The notes under the pieces are model-generated. The model saw only the letters and a list, made by a program, of their open reading frames with translations, ran no database searches and was not told the origin of the DNA. This document shows, in pieces, positions 1-6,800 of a stretch of DNA of 12,499 nt; within the stretch, counting starts at the first letter, position 1, and every line of letters begins with the position of its first letter. Made by a program: the position numbers and the translations under genes. The DNA is from Caulobacteraceae bacterium (lineage in GTDB: Bacteria > Pseudomonadota > Alphaproteobacteria > Caulobacterales > Caulobacteraceae). The stretch is from positions 1 to 12,499 of the forward strand of contig CANJYY010000043.1 of the NCBI GenBank assembly GCA_947479185.1. Reading direction: 5' to 3'.

Positions 1-2373
1 CATGACCACGGTGATGTCGGGCAGGTGGGTGCCGCCGAAGTAGGGGTTGTTGAGGGCGAAGGCCTCGCCGGGCCTCAGCACCGGATGTCGCGCCGTCGTC
101 GCCCGCACGCTGGCGCCCATGCTGCCCAGATGCACCGGCATGTGCGGCGCGTTGGCCACCAGCCCGCCGCCGGCGTCGAACAGGGCGCAGGAGAAGTCGA
201 GCCGCTCCTTGATGTTGACCGAATGAGCCGTGCGCTCCAGCGCCGCCCCCATGGCCTCGGCCACGCCCATGAAGCGGCGGTTGAACAGCTCCAGGGTCAC
301 CGGGTCGGGCGCGTCTGCGGCGATGACGCCGGCGGTCAGCGGCACGGTGCGGGTCAGTCGGATCAGGCCGCCGGCTTCCGCCGTGGCGCGCCAGCCGGCC
401 GCGACGGCGATCTGGGTGTCGGCGCGGATGATCAGGGCGGGGCCGTCGAGGGTGTCGAACTGGTCCGCCAGCATGATCGCGGAGGCTCCCCCCCGGGGGA
501 GCTGTCGGCCCGAAGGGACGACTGAGGGGGGCTGCGGTTGCCCCCCTCCGTCTCCGCTGCGCGGAGCCACCTCCCCCGGGGGGGAGCAGCCGGGTTCAGC
601 GGCTATGGCCTCCACCTCCACGCTGGCGATCAGGATCGTCCGCGCTGGCTCGACGAAGCCGAACAGCCGCTGGTGGGCGGCTTCGAAGGCGGCCTTGACG
701 GTCGCGAGCTCGCCCGGCGCGATCGGCAGGGCCGCGTCGGCCCCGTCGTAGCGCAGGCGCAGGCGGCGTTCGGCGGATCCGGCGGCGGCGCCCTGGGCGG
801 CGAGGGCCTCGCGGGCCTCATGCTCCAGACGGTCGGCGAGGGTGGTCGCGGCGGTCAGGCCGGCGGCGTCCAGCGGCGCCTCCAGCCCGGCCTGGCGCAT
901 CCCGCCCACCCGCGCCTGGCCGATGCCCCAGGCGGACAGCAGGGACGCGTGGCGGGGGCTGAGCACCTCGGTGACGCCGAGCGCGTCGGCGACCTGGCAG
1001 CAGACCTGGCCGGCCGCGCCGCCGAAGGCCACCAGCGCATGGCCGCGCGGGTCGAAGCCGCGTTCGGTCGAGATGCGGCGCACGGCCTGGGCCATCTGCT
1101 CGACGGCCACGGCGACGAAGCCCTCGGCGGCCGCCTCGACCGACAGGCCCATGGCCTGCGCCAGTTCGGCCAGCCGGGCGCTGGCGGCGGCGGGGTCGAG
1201 GGCTGCGTCGCCGTTCGGGCCAAACACCGGCGGGAAGAAGGCCGGGTCGAGCCGGCCGAGCACCAGGTTGGCGTCGGTCACCGTCGCCGGGCCGCCGCGG
1301 CCGTAGCAGGCGGGGCCCGGATCGGCGCCAGCGCTGGCGGGGCCGGCGCGCGCGCGGAAGCCGTCGAAGGTCAGGATCGAGCCGCCGCCGGCCGCCACGG
1401 TCTCCACGTCGAGCATCGGGCTGCGCAGCTTCGCGCCGGCGACCTTCGCCGCGTCGCGTCGCTCCAGCACCCCGGCGAAACGGCAGACGTCGGTCGAGGT
1501 GCCGCCCATGTCGAAGCCGAGCACGGCCGCCGCGCCGGCGCTTTCCGCCGTGCGGGCGACGCCGACCACGCCGCCGGCGGGGCCGGACACCACCGCGTCC
1601 TTGCCCCGGAAGGCCCCGGCGCGGACCAGCGCCCCGGCCGAGGTCATGAACCACAGGGGCGCGCCTTCCACCGCCCGGGCGACCTGGTCGACATAGGCGC
1701 GCAGCACCGGCGTCAGATAGGCGTCGGCCACCGCCGTCTCGGCGCGCGGCACGAAGCGGGGCAGGGGGCTGACCTCATGGCTCAGCGCGACATAGTCGAA
1801 CCCGGCGGCGCGGGCGATCTCTCCGGCCGCCAGTTCATGCGCCGGGTTCAGGTCGCTGTGCAGGAAGGCGATGGCGATGCTGGTGAAGCCGTCGGCGCTG
1901 GCGCGGGCCAGGTCGGTCGCCAGCCGGTCGGCGTCGAGCGCCGTGACCACGGTCCCGTCGGCCGCCAGCCGTTCGCCGGCCTCGACCACGCCGCTGTAGA
2001 GCGGCTCGGGCCGGACGATGTCGAGGGCGAACAGCTCGGGCCGCGACTGGTCGCCGATGAGCACCGCGTCGGCGAAGCCTTGGGTCGTGACGAGCAGGGT
2101 CTTCGCGCCCTTGCGCTCCAGCAGGGCGTTGGTCGCCACCGTGGTGCCCATCTTGATCGCCGCGACGCGGTTTGCGGGAAAGGACGCGCCCGGTTCAACC
2201 ACCAGCAGGCGGCGCATGGCCTCGACCGCCGCGTCGGCGTAGGACGGCGAGGCGGACAGGAGTTTCAGCGTCCGCTCGGACCCGTCGGGCGCGCGGCCGA
2301 TCACGTCGGTGAAGGTGCCGCCCCGGTCGATCCAGAAGGTCCAGCCGGGGGCGTTTTCAGCAACCGTTGTCAT
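1..2373 (-). CDS. 5-oxoprolinase-type HyuA-HyuB fusion hydrolase (C-terminus outside the window)
   Basis: The reading frame is open from ATG 2373 to base 1, giving 791 visible residues; fused 5-oxoprolinases usually have about 1200 to 1300, so roughly the last third is missing. Family role: cytoplasmic ATP-dependent opening of a cyclic amide such as 5-oxoproline to glutamate. The HyuA part begins with the phosphate-binding motif [10 protein letters not shown] (15-24). A second, actin-like ATPase motif is [10 protein letters not shown] (287-296), and [13 protein letters not shown] (349-361) is a HyuA hallmark. The HyuB part starts near residue 688, with [13 protein letters not shown] (721-733) and [12 protein letters not shown] (741-752). 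Residues 596-630 are encoded by a palindromic repeat and stand where HyuA normally has the strands leading to its GPAII motif (here GPALII, 644-649). No clear Shine-Dalgarno precedes the ATG, so the message may be leaderless. The next gene diverges 35 bp away. N-methylhydantoinase or acetophenone-carboxylase-like substrates are possible, but the fused form favours oxoprolinase. Confidence 0.88.
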   Translation of the reverse strand, partial: MTTVAENAPGWTFWIDRGGTFTDVIGRAPDGSERTLKLLSASPSYADAAVEAMRRLLVVEPGASFPANRVAAIKMGTTVATNALLERKGAKTLLVTTQGFADAVLIGDQSRPELFALDIVRPEPLYSGVVEAGERLAADGTVVTALDADRLATDLARASADGFTSIAIAFLHSDLNPAHELAAGEIARAAGFDYVALSHEVSPLPRFVPRAETAVADAYLTPVLRAYVDQVARAVEGAPLWFMTSAGALVRAGAFRGKDAVVSGPAGGVVGVARTAESAGAAAVLGFDMGGTSTDVCRFAGVLERRDAAKVAGAKLRSPMLDVETVAAGGGSILTFDGFRARAGPASAGADPGPACYGRGGPATVTDANLVLGRLDPAFFPPVFGPNGDAALDPAAASARLAELAQAMGLSVEAAAEGFVAVAVEQMAQAVRRISTERGFDPRGHALVAFGGAAGQVCCQVADALGVTEVLSPRHASLLSAWGIGQARVGGMRQAGLEAPLDAAGLTAATTLADRLEHEAREALAAQGAAAGSAERRLRLRYDGADAALPIAPGELATVKAAFEAAHQRLFGFVEPARTILIASVEVEAIAAEPGCSPPGEVAPRSGDGGGQPQPPSVVPSGRQLPRGGASAIMLADQFDTLDGPALIIRADTQIAVAAGWRATAEAGGLIRLTRTVPLTAGVIAADAPDPVTLELFNRRFMGVAEAMGAALERTAHSVNIKERLDFSCALFDAGGGLVANAPHMPVHLGSMGASVRATTARHPVLRPGEAFALNNPYFGGTHLPDITVVM
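485..587. repeat. Palindromic interspersed repeat with cloverleaf folding, inside an ORF
   Basis: Perfect 17-bp inverted arms lie at 485-501 and 571-587. Each arm is a run of C followed by a run of G, so each is nearly self-complementary. Inside are three hairpins: 504-522 (4 plus 3 bp around one mismatch, GAA loop), 524-532 with 540-548 (9 bp, 7-nt loop) and 552-557 with 561-566 (6 bp, TGC loop). The whole unit lies in the coding frame of the oxoprolinase without a stop codon and encodes a Pro/Gly/Ser-rich segment. It resembles high-copy intergenic repeats I associate with Caulobacteraceae. That association is from memory; copy number cannot be measured here. Confidence 0.8.
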
Positions 2374-2408
2374 GTCCGCGCCACGATCATAAGCTGCAAG
2401 TCGATCCC

Positions 2409-3104
2409 ATGAGTTTCTGGCGCACCATAGCAGGCCTCGCGGCGCGTCGCGTCGACGACGCCGAATGCCCCGACTGTCCTCCCGGCCCCCCGGGAGAGGA
2501 CCCCGCCTTCACGACCGCCGTCACGGCGCTCGGGGCCAAGCTGGCCAAGGCGGACGGCCGGGCCGACCAGGACGAGTTCTACGCCTTCTCCCTCGTGTTC
2601 CAGCCCGACTCGGGGTCGGAGCGCAACGTCCACCGCCTGTATGATCTGGCGCGCCAGACGACGCGGGGATTCGAAAGCTACGCCAAGCGACTCGCCAAGC
2701 GCTACAGAAGTTGCCCCCAGTTGCTCGAGGACGTGCTGGACGGGCTGTTCCACATCGCCCGGTCCGACGGCGCGGTGACCAGCGACGAGCTGGCCTATCT
2801 GGAGACGGTGTCGGACCTGTTCGGCTTCTCGCCGCTGACCTTCCGGCGGCTGAAGGCGACCCATCTGGGGGCCGGGGCGGACGACCCCTATGTGATCCTG
2901 GGCGTGCTGCCCGACGCGGACGACGCGGTGGTGCGCGCCGCCTGGCGCGAGCAGGTCTCGGCGTCGCATCCCGACCGCGCGCGGGGCCGGGGTCTGCCGG
3001 CCGAGTTCATTGAGGTGGCGGAAACCAAGACCGCCTCGATCAACGCCGCCTTCGACGCGATCATGCAGGAGCGCCGGGAACTGGCGCTGGAAGGCGCCGC
3101 CTGA
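2409..3104 (+). CDS. TerB-like/J-domain protein (DjlA-type co-chaperone)
   Basis: A 231-residue protein. Residues 36-150 form an all-helical TerB-like module with two acidic repeats, KADGRADQDE (47-56) and ARSDGAVTSDE (117-127), a pattern typical of this metal-associated fold. Residues 158-225 are a J domain starting DDPYVILGV, with the diagnostic HPD at 187-189, the motif by which J proteins stimulate DnaK ATPase. The DjlA family pairs these two modules in the same order, but this protein has no N-terminal membrane anchor, so it is probably cytoplasmic or peripheral. A CPDC motif at 20-23 is a curiosity. I chose ATG 2409 because the J-domain/TerB protein then begins with a normal MSFWRT start; an in-frame ATG at 2367 would run back over the start of the divergent oxoprolinase gene. 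No strong Shine-Dalgarno is visible. Family and J domain are secure; the client protein is unknown. Confidence 0.85.
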   Translation: MSFWRTIAGLAARRVDDAECPDCPPGPPGEDPAFTTAVTALGAKLAKADGRADQDEFYAFSLVFQPDSGSERNVHRLYDLARQTTRGFESYAKRLAKRYRSCPQLLEDVLDGLFHIARSDGAVTSDELAYLETVSDLFGFSPLTFRRLKATHLGAGADDPYVILGVLPDADDAVVRAAWREQVSASHPDRARGRGLPAEFIEVAETKTASINAAFDAIMQERRELALEGAA

Positions 3105-3146
3105 ACGGGCAGACGCCGATTTCGCACCCGTTCGGCATGTGTTCAG

Positions 3147-3176
3147 TTGACGTTCAGCGGTTAACAACAAGATAGT
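3147..3176 (+). promoter_or_regulatory. Putative housekeeping promoter for the small membrane protein gene
   Basis: TTGACG at 3147-3152 and GATAGT at 3171-3176 are separated by 18 bp, in an AT-rich patch that stands out from its surroundings. The start codon at 3216 lies about 40 bp downstream. TTGACG is a good alphaproteobacterial -35; the -10 is approximate (4 of 6 to TATAAT). Assigned by eye. Confidence 0.5.
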
Positions 3177-3215
3177 AACACGTGGTCGCGCCTCTCGCGG
3201 CCGACCGAGGACAAG

Positions 3216-3512
3216 ATGGACAGATTGAACTCTGCGGGGGGTTCTCGTTCGGCCTTGAAGGGCCTGGTCTGGCTGGCGGGCGCGCTCGCCACCTGCGCCG
3301 CGCTGGCGGTCGGGGCCGTGCTGGCGGTGTTCGCCGCGGCCACGGTTGTCCTCATCGCCCTGATGTCCAGCGCGCTGCTGGGCCTGGCTGGCGTCGCGAT
3401 GCGCGCCAAGCGCACCGTCCGCTCCGCGCCGACCGGCGATCCCGACATCATCGAGGCCCGCAACGTCGGCGGCCACTCCTGGGTCGCTTACGGCTGGAAC
3501 GAGCGGCGGTAA
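3216..3512 (+). CDS. Small two-helix inner-membrane protein of unknown function
   Basis: A 98-residue protein with a short polar N-terminus, then a long hydrophobic stretch (about 16-60) rich in Ala, Val and Leu that is best read as two membrane helices, then a basic patch (MRAKRTVR, 62-69). The cytoplasmic tail holds DIIEARNVGGHSWVAYGWNE (77-96). The aromatic SWVAYGW tail looks like the conserved part, and I recall similar small proteins in Caulobacteraceae, but I know of no assigned function. GAGGA at 3207-3211 is spaced four bases from the ATG and supports the start. The gene has its own promoter-like sequence upstream and does not appear to depend on the J-protein gene before it. Reality as a gene is likely from the Shine-Dalgarno, the promoter and membrane topology; no function is offered. 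Confidence 0.75.
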   Translation: MDRLNSAGGSRSALKGLVWLAGALATCAALAVGAVLAVFAAATVVLIALMSSALLGLAGVAMRAKRTVRSAPTGDPDIIEARNVGGHSWVAYGWNERR

Positions 3513-3625
3513 CGCGCCTGGCGGCAACCGTCTCGCCTCGACCTCTTTCCTTCTAAATCGCTGCCGGGATGATCCTGGCGACCCTTTCCTCCGTAAGCCT
3601 GCTGTTCAACGGCCGGGGAGGAACC

Positions 3626-4018
3626 ATGTCGCGCCAGGACGCCAATGACATTCTGCGGCCAGTGGTTATCGGCTGGTGTTTCGCAGGGCTGATCGCAATA
3701 CCGCTCGCAGTCTACACCGATTTCCTCGGCGGGTGGCGCTGGCCTCCATACAACGCCATCTATGACCAGATGATCGTCAGCATCTACGTGGCGGTCGGCG
3801 TCAGCGCTGGTCTCGCCATCCGGACCCCGATGAAACATCGGAGTTTTCTCTGGTTCATCGTCTTGTCCAGCTACCTTCATGGCCTCGTGATGTTGTTCCA
3901 CGCGCTGGAAGATCACACCCACATGCACCACCTCATCGGCGACGTGTGGATATTGCTGGGCGCCACGTCGCTGGCCTGGCCGCTTTGGCGCACCCGTGCT
4001 GCCGTCACGGACAGCTGA
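3626..4018 (+). CDS. Four-helix membrane protein, DUF6632-like
   Basis: A 130-residue polytopic protein with predicted helices near 13-33, 47-66, 73-95 and 104-122. The order PPYNAIYDQMIVSIYVAVG (40-58), a polar turn RTPMKHRS (66-73), and a helix containing SSYLHGLVMLFHALED (81-96) matches the DUF6632 pattern as I remember it (Tyr-Met-Ile-x-x-Ile-Tyr, then a W/S-S-x-x-H-x-x-x-M helix). No biochemical role is known to me. A histidine cluster (H92, H97, H99, H101, H102) between helices three and four could bind metal; this is inference. I chose ATG 3626 because GGGGAGG ends five bases before it; an in-frame ATG at 3569 has no such site. Base composition is visibly less GC-rich than in neighbouring genes, which may indicate acquisition or just membrane-protein codon needs. 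Confidence 0.72.
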   Translation: MSRQDANDILRPVVIGWCFAGLIAIPLAVYTDFLGGWRWPPYNAIYDQMIVSIYVAVGVSAGLAIRTPMKHRSFLWFIVLSSYLHGLVMLFHALEDHTHMHHLIGDVWILLGATSLAWPLWRTRAAVTDS

Positions 4019-4104
4019 TCGCAGGCCGTCGGCAACGTGACCCTTGCACCACCGCGCGCCGCACAGCATTGTCGCGGCTTCAAACAAGTGTTCGGGAGAG
4101 AAAC

Positions 4105-4392
4105 ATGATCGGCGTAGTGGCGACTTTGACGGTGGCCGAGGGCAAGGGCCCCGACCTCGAAGCGGTGTTCGCGGACCTCGCGGCCAAGGTGAAGGCCAAT
4201 GAATCCGGCTGCCTGATGTACCAGCTGACCAAGAGCCGCACCGAACCCAACGTCTACAAGGTGCTCGAGATGTATGCCTCGCAGGAGGCCCTGACCGCCC
4301 ACGGCGGCACCGACTACTTCAAGGCCGCCGGCGCCGGCATCGGCGCCTGCCTGGGCGGCCGTCCGTCGATCGAATACCTCGACGCGGTCTGA
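4105..4392 (+). CDS. Antibiotic biosynthesis monooxygenase (ABM)-fold protein, YgiN-like
   Basis: A 95-residue protein, typical length for a single-domain dimeric alpha-beta ferredoxin-like ABM protein. Family landmarks are visible: an N-terminal strand (MIGVVATLTV), the helix with LAAKVKANESGCLMYQL (25-41), the strand YKVLEMYAS (51-59), and QEALTAHGGTDYFKA (60-74), the usual E-A-L-x-x-H-x-x-T-x-x-F region. Family members include cofactor-free quinol monooxygenases and haem-degrading enzymes, but many are uncharacterised, so the substrate is not assigned. GGGAGAG (4094-4100) precedes the ATG by four bases. The stop is followed four bases later by the start of an acyl-CoA dehydrogenase, so the two are almost surely co-transcribed and translationally coupled. 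This suggests a shared role in oxidation of an organic acid or aromatic compound. Confidence 0.85.
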   Translation: MIGVVATLTVAEGKGPDLEAVFADLAAKVKANESGCLMYQLTKSRTEPNVYKVLEMYASQEALTAHGGTDYFKAAGAGIGACLGGRPSIEYLDAV

Positions 4393-4396
4393 TCCG

Positions 4397-5608
4397 ATGG
4401 ACCTCGCGTTTTCGGATGACGACAAAGCCTTCCAGCGCGAGGTCCGCGACTGGATCGCTGAACACTATGACGACGACCTGCGGCGGATGATGGGACAGTC
4501 GAAGAACGGCTATCTCAACAAGGCCGGCCAGGTGAAGTGGCAGAAGAAGCTGGCCTCGAAGGGCTGGGCGACGGTCAACTGGCCGGTCGAGTTCGGCGGC
4601 CCCGGCTTCACCCCGTCGCAGGCCTATATCTACAACATGGAGATGAGCCTGGCGGGTGTGCCCACAGCCTCGCCCATGGGGCTGAAAATGGTCGCTCCGG
4701 TGATCATGGCCTTCGGCACCGATGAGCAGAAGGCCCAGCACCTGCCGCCGATCATCAACTCCGACATCTGGTGGTGCCAGGGCTATTCCGAGCCGGGCTC
4801 CGGCTCCGACCTCGCCAGCCTGCAGATGAAGGCCGAGCGGGACGGGGACGACTACATCCTCAACGGCTCGAAGATCTGGACCACCCACGCCCAGTGGGCC
4901 GACTGGATGTTCTGCCTCGTGCGGACGGACAACAGCGGCAAGCCGCAGAACGGCATCAGCTTCCTGCTGCTGCGCATGGATACGCCGGGCATCCTGGTGA
5001 AGGCCCTGCCGACGCTCGATGGTCCCGCGACCAATGAGCAGGAAATCAACCAGGTGTTCTTCGACAACGTCCGGGTGCCGGTGGCCAACCGCATCGGCGA
5101 AGAGGGCAAGGGCTGGACCTACGCCAAGTACCTGCTCGAATTCGAACGCGGCAACGCCTACGCGCCGGGGCTGATGAACCAGCTGCAGAAGGTGCGCAAG
5201 ATCGCCTCGGCCGAGCTCGGCGACGGCGGAGAGCCGCTGATCCGCGACCGCGACTTCCAGCGCAAGCTGGCCGAGATGGAGATCCGCATCGAGTCGCTCA
5301 ACGCCACCGAGATGCAGATCTTCTCGGCCATGGGCTCGGGCAAGCCGGTCGGGCCGGCCTCCTCGATGCTCAAGTGCGCGGGCTCCGAAGCCCAGCAGGC
5401 GATCACCGAACTGGCCCTGGAAGCGGTCGGCGGCTACGCCACGCCGTTCGTCCAGGACACCTGGGCGATGACCAACGATCCCCGGCCGGGCCCCGACTAC
5501 GCCGCGCCGGTCGCGCCCAGCTACTTCAACTACCGCAAGGCCTCGATCTACGCCGGCTCGAACGAGATCCAGCGCAACATCATGGCCAAGCTGGTGCTGG
5601 GTCTCTGA
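4397..5608 (+). CDS. Acyl-CoA dehydrogenase family flavoprotein
   Basis: A 403-residue FAD enzyme of normal family length. Expected role: alpha,beta-desaturation of an acyl-CoA, passing electrons to ETF. The N-terminal helical domain runs to about 120. The FAD/substrate motif YSEPGSGSDLASLQ is at 130-143, the middle beta domain at about 124-235, and the C-terminal helical domain carries LEAVGGYATP (341-350) and IYAGSNEIQRNIMAK (384-398). The position that carries the catalytic Glu in medium-chain enzymes (IYEGT) is Ala385 here, while LLEFERGN (247-253) places a Glu at 250 where isovaleryl-CoA-dehydrogenase-like members have theirs. This points to the subgroup acting on branched, cyclic or bulky acyl groups. 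The gene has no Shine-Dalgarno of its own and starts four bases after the ABM gene stop, so it is probably coupled to it. It ends at a strong hairpin terminator. The exact substrate is unknown. Confidence 0.92.
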   Translation: MDLAFSDDDKAFQREVRDWIAEHYDDDLRRMMGQSKNGYLNKAGQVKWQKKLASKGWATVNWPVEFGGPGFTPSQAYIYNMEMSLAGVPTASPMGLKMVAPVIMAFGTDEQKAQHLPPIINSDIWWCQGYSEPGSGSDLASLQMKAERDGDDYILNGSKIWTTHAQWADWMFCLVRTDNSGKPQNGISFLLLRMDTPGILVKALPTLDGPATNEQEINQVFFDNVRVPVANRIGEEGKGWTYAKYLLEFERGNAYAPGLMNQLQKVRKIASAELGDGGEPLIRDRDFQRKLAEMEIRIESLNATEMQIFSAMGSGKPVGPASSMLKCAGSEAQQAITELALEAVGGYATPFVQDTWAMTNDPRPGPDYAAPVAPSYFNYRKASIYAGSNEIQRNIMAKLVLGL

Positions 5609-5626
5609 TCCAGCCGTCAGGGCAAT

Positions 5627-5660
5627 GAAAAAGGGCGGAGCGCCTGGCGCTCCGCCCTTC
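5627..5660. terminator. Bidirectional rho-independent terminator between convergent genes
   Basis: A 13-bp perfect stem (5631-5643 with 5647-5659) is closed by a three-base loop. On the minus strand it is followed by a run of five T (5631 down to 5627), which suits the CsgG-like gene that stops 24 bases upstream in that direction. On the plus strand it follows the acyl-CoA dehydrogenase stop by 22 bases; the plus-side tail (CGTCGTTT) is only moderately T-rich, so termination is probably better for the minus-strand gene. Confidence 0.88.
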
Positions 5661-5682
5661 GTCGTTTCGGGGACCTGTTCCG

Positions 5683-6648
5683 CTAGCGCGCGGTCACGAA
5701 GGCCGAGGACACCCAGCCGCGGTTGCCGTGTTCGTCGTCCACTTCCATCCAGACGCCGTTGCGGCCGCCGGTGGGGTAGAGGATCGCGCCCGTGGGCACG
5801 TTCAGCACCATCGAGGCTGTCGGGCTCGGGCCCGAGCGCATCGGCATCGACTGGGTCGCCACCATGGCCGCCGGGCCGGCGTTGGCCGAGGCCTGTTCGC
5901 CGGTCGGCAGGGACCCGCCCTGGGCGTAGTGGATCAGGTCGATGAAGGCGTTGAAATAGGCGGCCGTGATGACCTTGCCGATCTCGGTGTTGCTGTAGCC
6001 GCCGCCGGCCGCCGCGCCGAAGCCGGTGCTGCCCAGCGCGCCGCCGCCGACGCCGAAGCCGATGTCGGTCTTCTTGGCGGTGCCTTCAGCGACATAGAGC
6101 TGCTCGGTCGTGCGGGCGTCGACCACGGTGATGATCACCTGGGCCTCGGCCTTCTTGGTGCGGATCTGGCCGGCCAGGGCGCCGAAGCCGCCGGGGATGA
6201 AGCTGCCCGCGACGGCGCCGATGGCGCTGCCGCCGGAATTGGAGTTCGAGTTGGCGATGTCCGGCACGAGGAAGAAGTCGGCCGCGACCACCTGGCCCCG
6301 GCCGATGTTCGAGCCCCGGGCCAGGTCGCCGGAGCCGGCCAGTTCACGTTCCTGGCCACGCATGGCCAGGCCGGCGTTACGGTCAACGACCCGGAAGCAG
6401 CCCGAGCGCGAGGCGAACAGCTTGATCAGCGATTCCGGGCTGGAGAGGCCGAGCTCGGTCCACCATTGCTTTTCCGGCTCCTGGATGGCGATCACGCCGA
6501 GCGGCCGGTCACATTTCGGCATTTCCGGCGTGGCGGCGTTGGCCGGCTTCTTCTTGTCCATGCCGTATTGGGCCCAGGCCGGGCCGGCCGGGGCGATGAC
6601 CATGGCCGCCAGGGCGACCCCGACCACGCCTTCAAAGATCTTGCGCAT
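5683..6648 (-). CDS. Exported CsgG/HfaB-like protein with C-terminal SH3-like segment
   Basis: A 321-residue protein. Residues 1-26 are a Sec signal peptide (positive MRK, hydrophobic core, AWA cleavage before Gln27). It ends in AWA-Q with no lipobox cysteine, unlike E. coli CsgG, so the product should be soluble periplasmic or inserted by other means. The body (about 45-245) has the CsgG-like order: GVIAIQEPEKQWW (51-63), a SGCFRVVDR strand (82-90), VVAADFFLVPDIANS (120-134), a Gly/Ala-rich insertion, AQVIITVVDART (169-180), and a long helix ending YFNAFIDLIHYA (231-242). Residues about 279-321 resemble a bacterial SH3 repeat (LNVPTGAILYP to RGWVSSAFV). Cys46 and Cys84 could form a disulfide. 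GGAGGGAA seven bases upstream supports ATG 6648. CsgG relatives form secretion pores or organise envelope assembly; here the role is unassigned. Confidence 0.82.
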   Translation of the reverse strand: MRKIFEGVVGVALAAMVIAPAGPAWAQYGMDKKKPANAATPEMPKCDRPLGVIAIQEPEKQWWTELGLSSPESLIKLFASRSGCFRVVDRNAGLAMRGQERELAGSGDLARGSNIGRGQVVAADFFLVPDIANSNSNSGGSAIGAVAGSFIPGGFGALAGQIRTKKAEAQVIITVVDARTTEQLYVAEGTAKKTDIGFGVGGGALGSTGFGAAAGGGYSNTEIGKVITAAYFNAFIDLIHYAQGGSLPTGEQASANAGPAAMVATQSMPMRSGPSPTASMVLNVPTGAILYPTGGRNGVWMEVDDEHGNRGWVSSAFVTAR

Positions 6649-6690
6649 AGTTCCCTCCAGGGCTTGTTCGTTGGGATCGGCGGGTGTCGC

Positions 6691-6711
6691 GGACGTCCCG
6701 TCCAGACGTCC
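6691..6711. promoter_or_regulatory. Inverted repeat upstream of the CsgG-like gene
   Basis: GGACGTC at 6691-6697 and GACGTCC at 6705-6711 form a perfect 7-bp inverted repeat with a 7-bp spacer, 42 bases upstream of the CsgG-like start. The core GACGTCCC also recurs as a direct repeat with a 13-bp step. It could be an operator for a dimeric regulator. It could instead be a small leader hairpin, or chance in GC-rich DNA. Confidence 0.35.
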
Positions 6712-6779
6712 CCGGCTGCGAGGCGGAATCTGCCCGCGATCCTTGGTCGAGACAGTGGCCTCGCGGAAGGCTGGCGACG

Positions 6780-6795
6780 CCCCCCATTCGGGGGG
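6780..6795 (-). terminator. Weak hairpin after the LuxR/hydrolase gene
   Basis: Six C (6780-6785), a four-base loop and six G (6790-6795) form a stable short stem 5 bases past the stop codon of the minus-strand regulator gene. There is no T-run after it, so this is a possible pause or mRNA 3-prime-end structure rather than a clear rho-independent terminator. Confidence 0.35.
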
Positions 6796-6800
6796 ACCCG

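Noticed and set aside
485..587. Separate hyuA and hyuB genes with an intergenic repeat or terminator between them
   Set aside because: The frame is open through the repeat, and the HyuA C-terminal GPALII segment follows it before HyuB begins, so a single fused gene is the simpler reading.
538..2412. Long plus-strand reading frame opposite the oxoprolinase gene
   Set aside because: Translation is His/Gly/Arg/Ala-rich with no recognisable domain; it is a GC-rich shadow of a gene whose motifs are clear on the minus strand.
2370..3527. Minus-strand frame opposite the J-protein and small membrane protein genes
   Set aside because: No domain and His/Gly/Arg-biased composition; the HPD motif and TerB repeats are on the plus strand.
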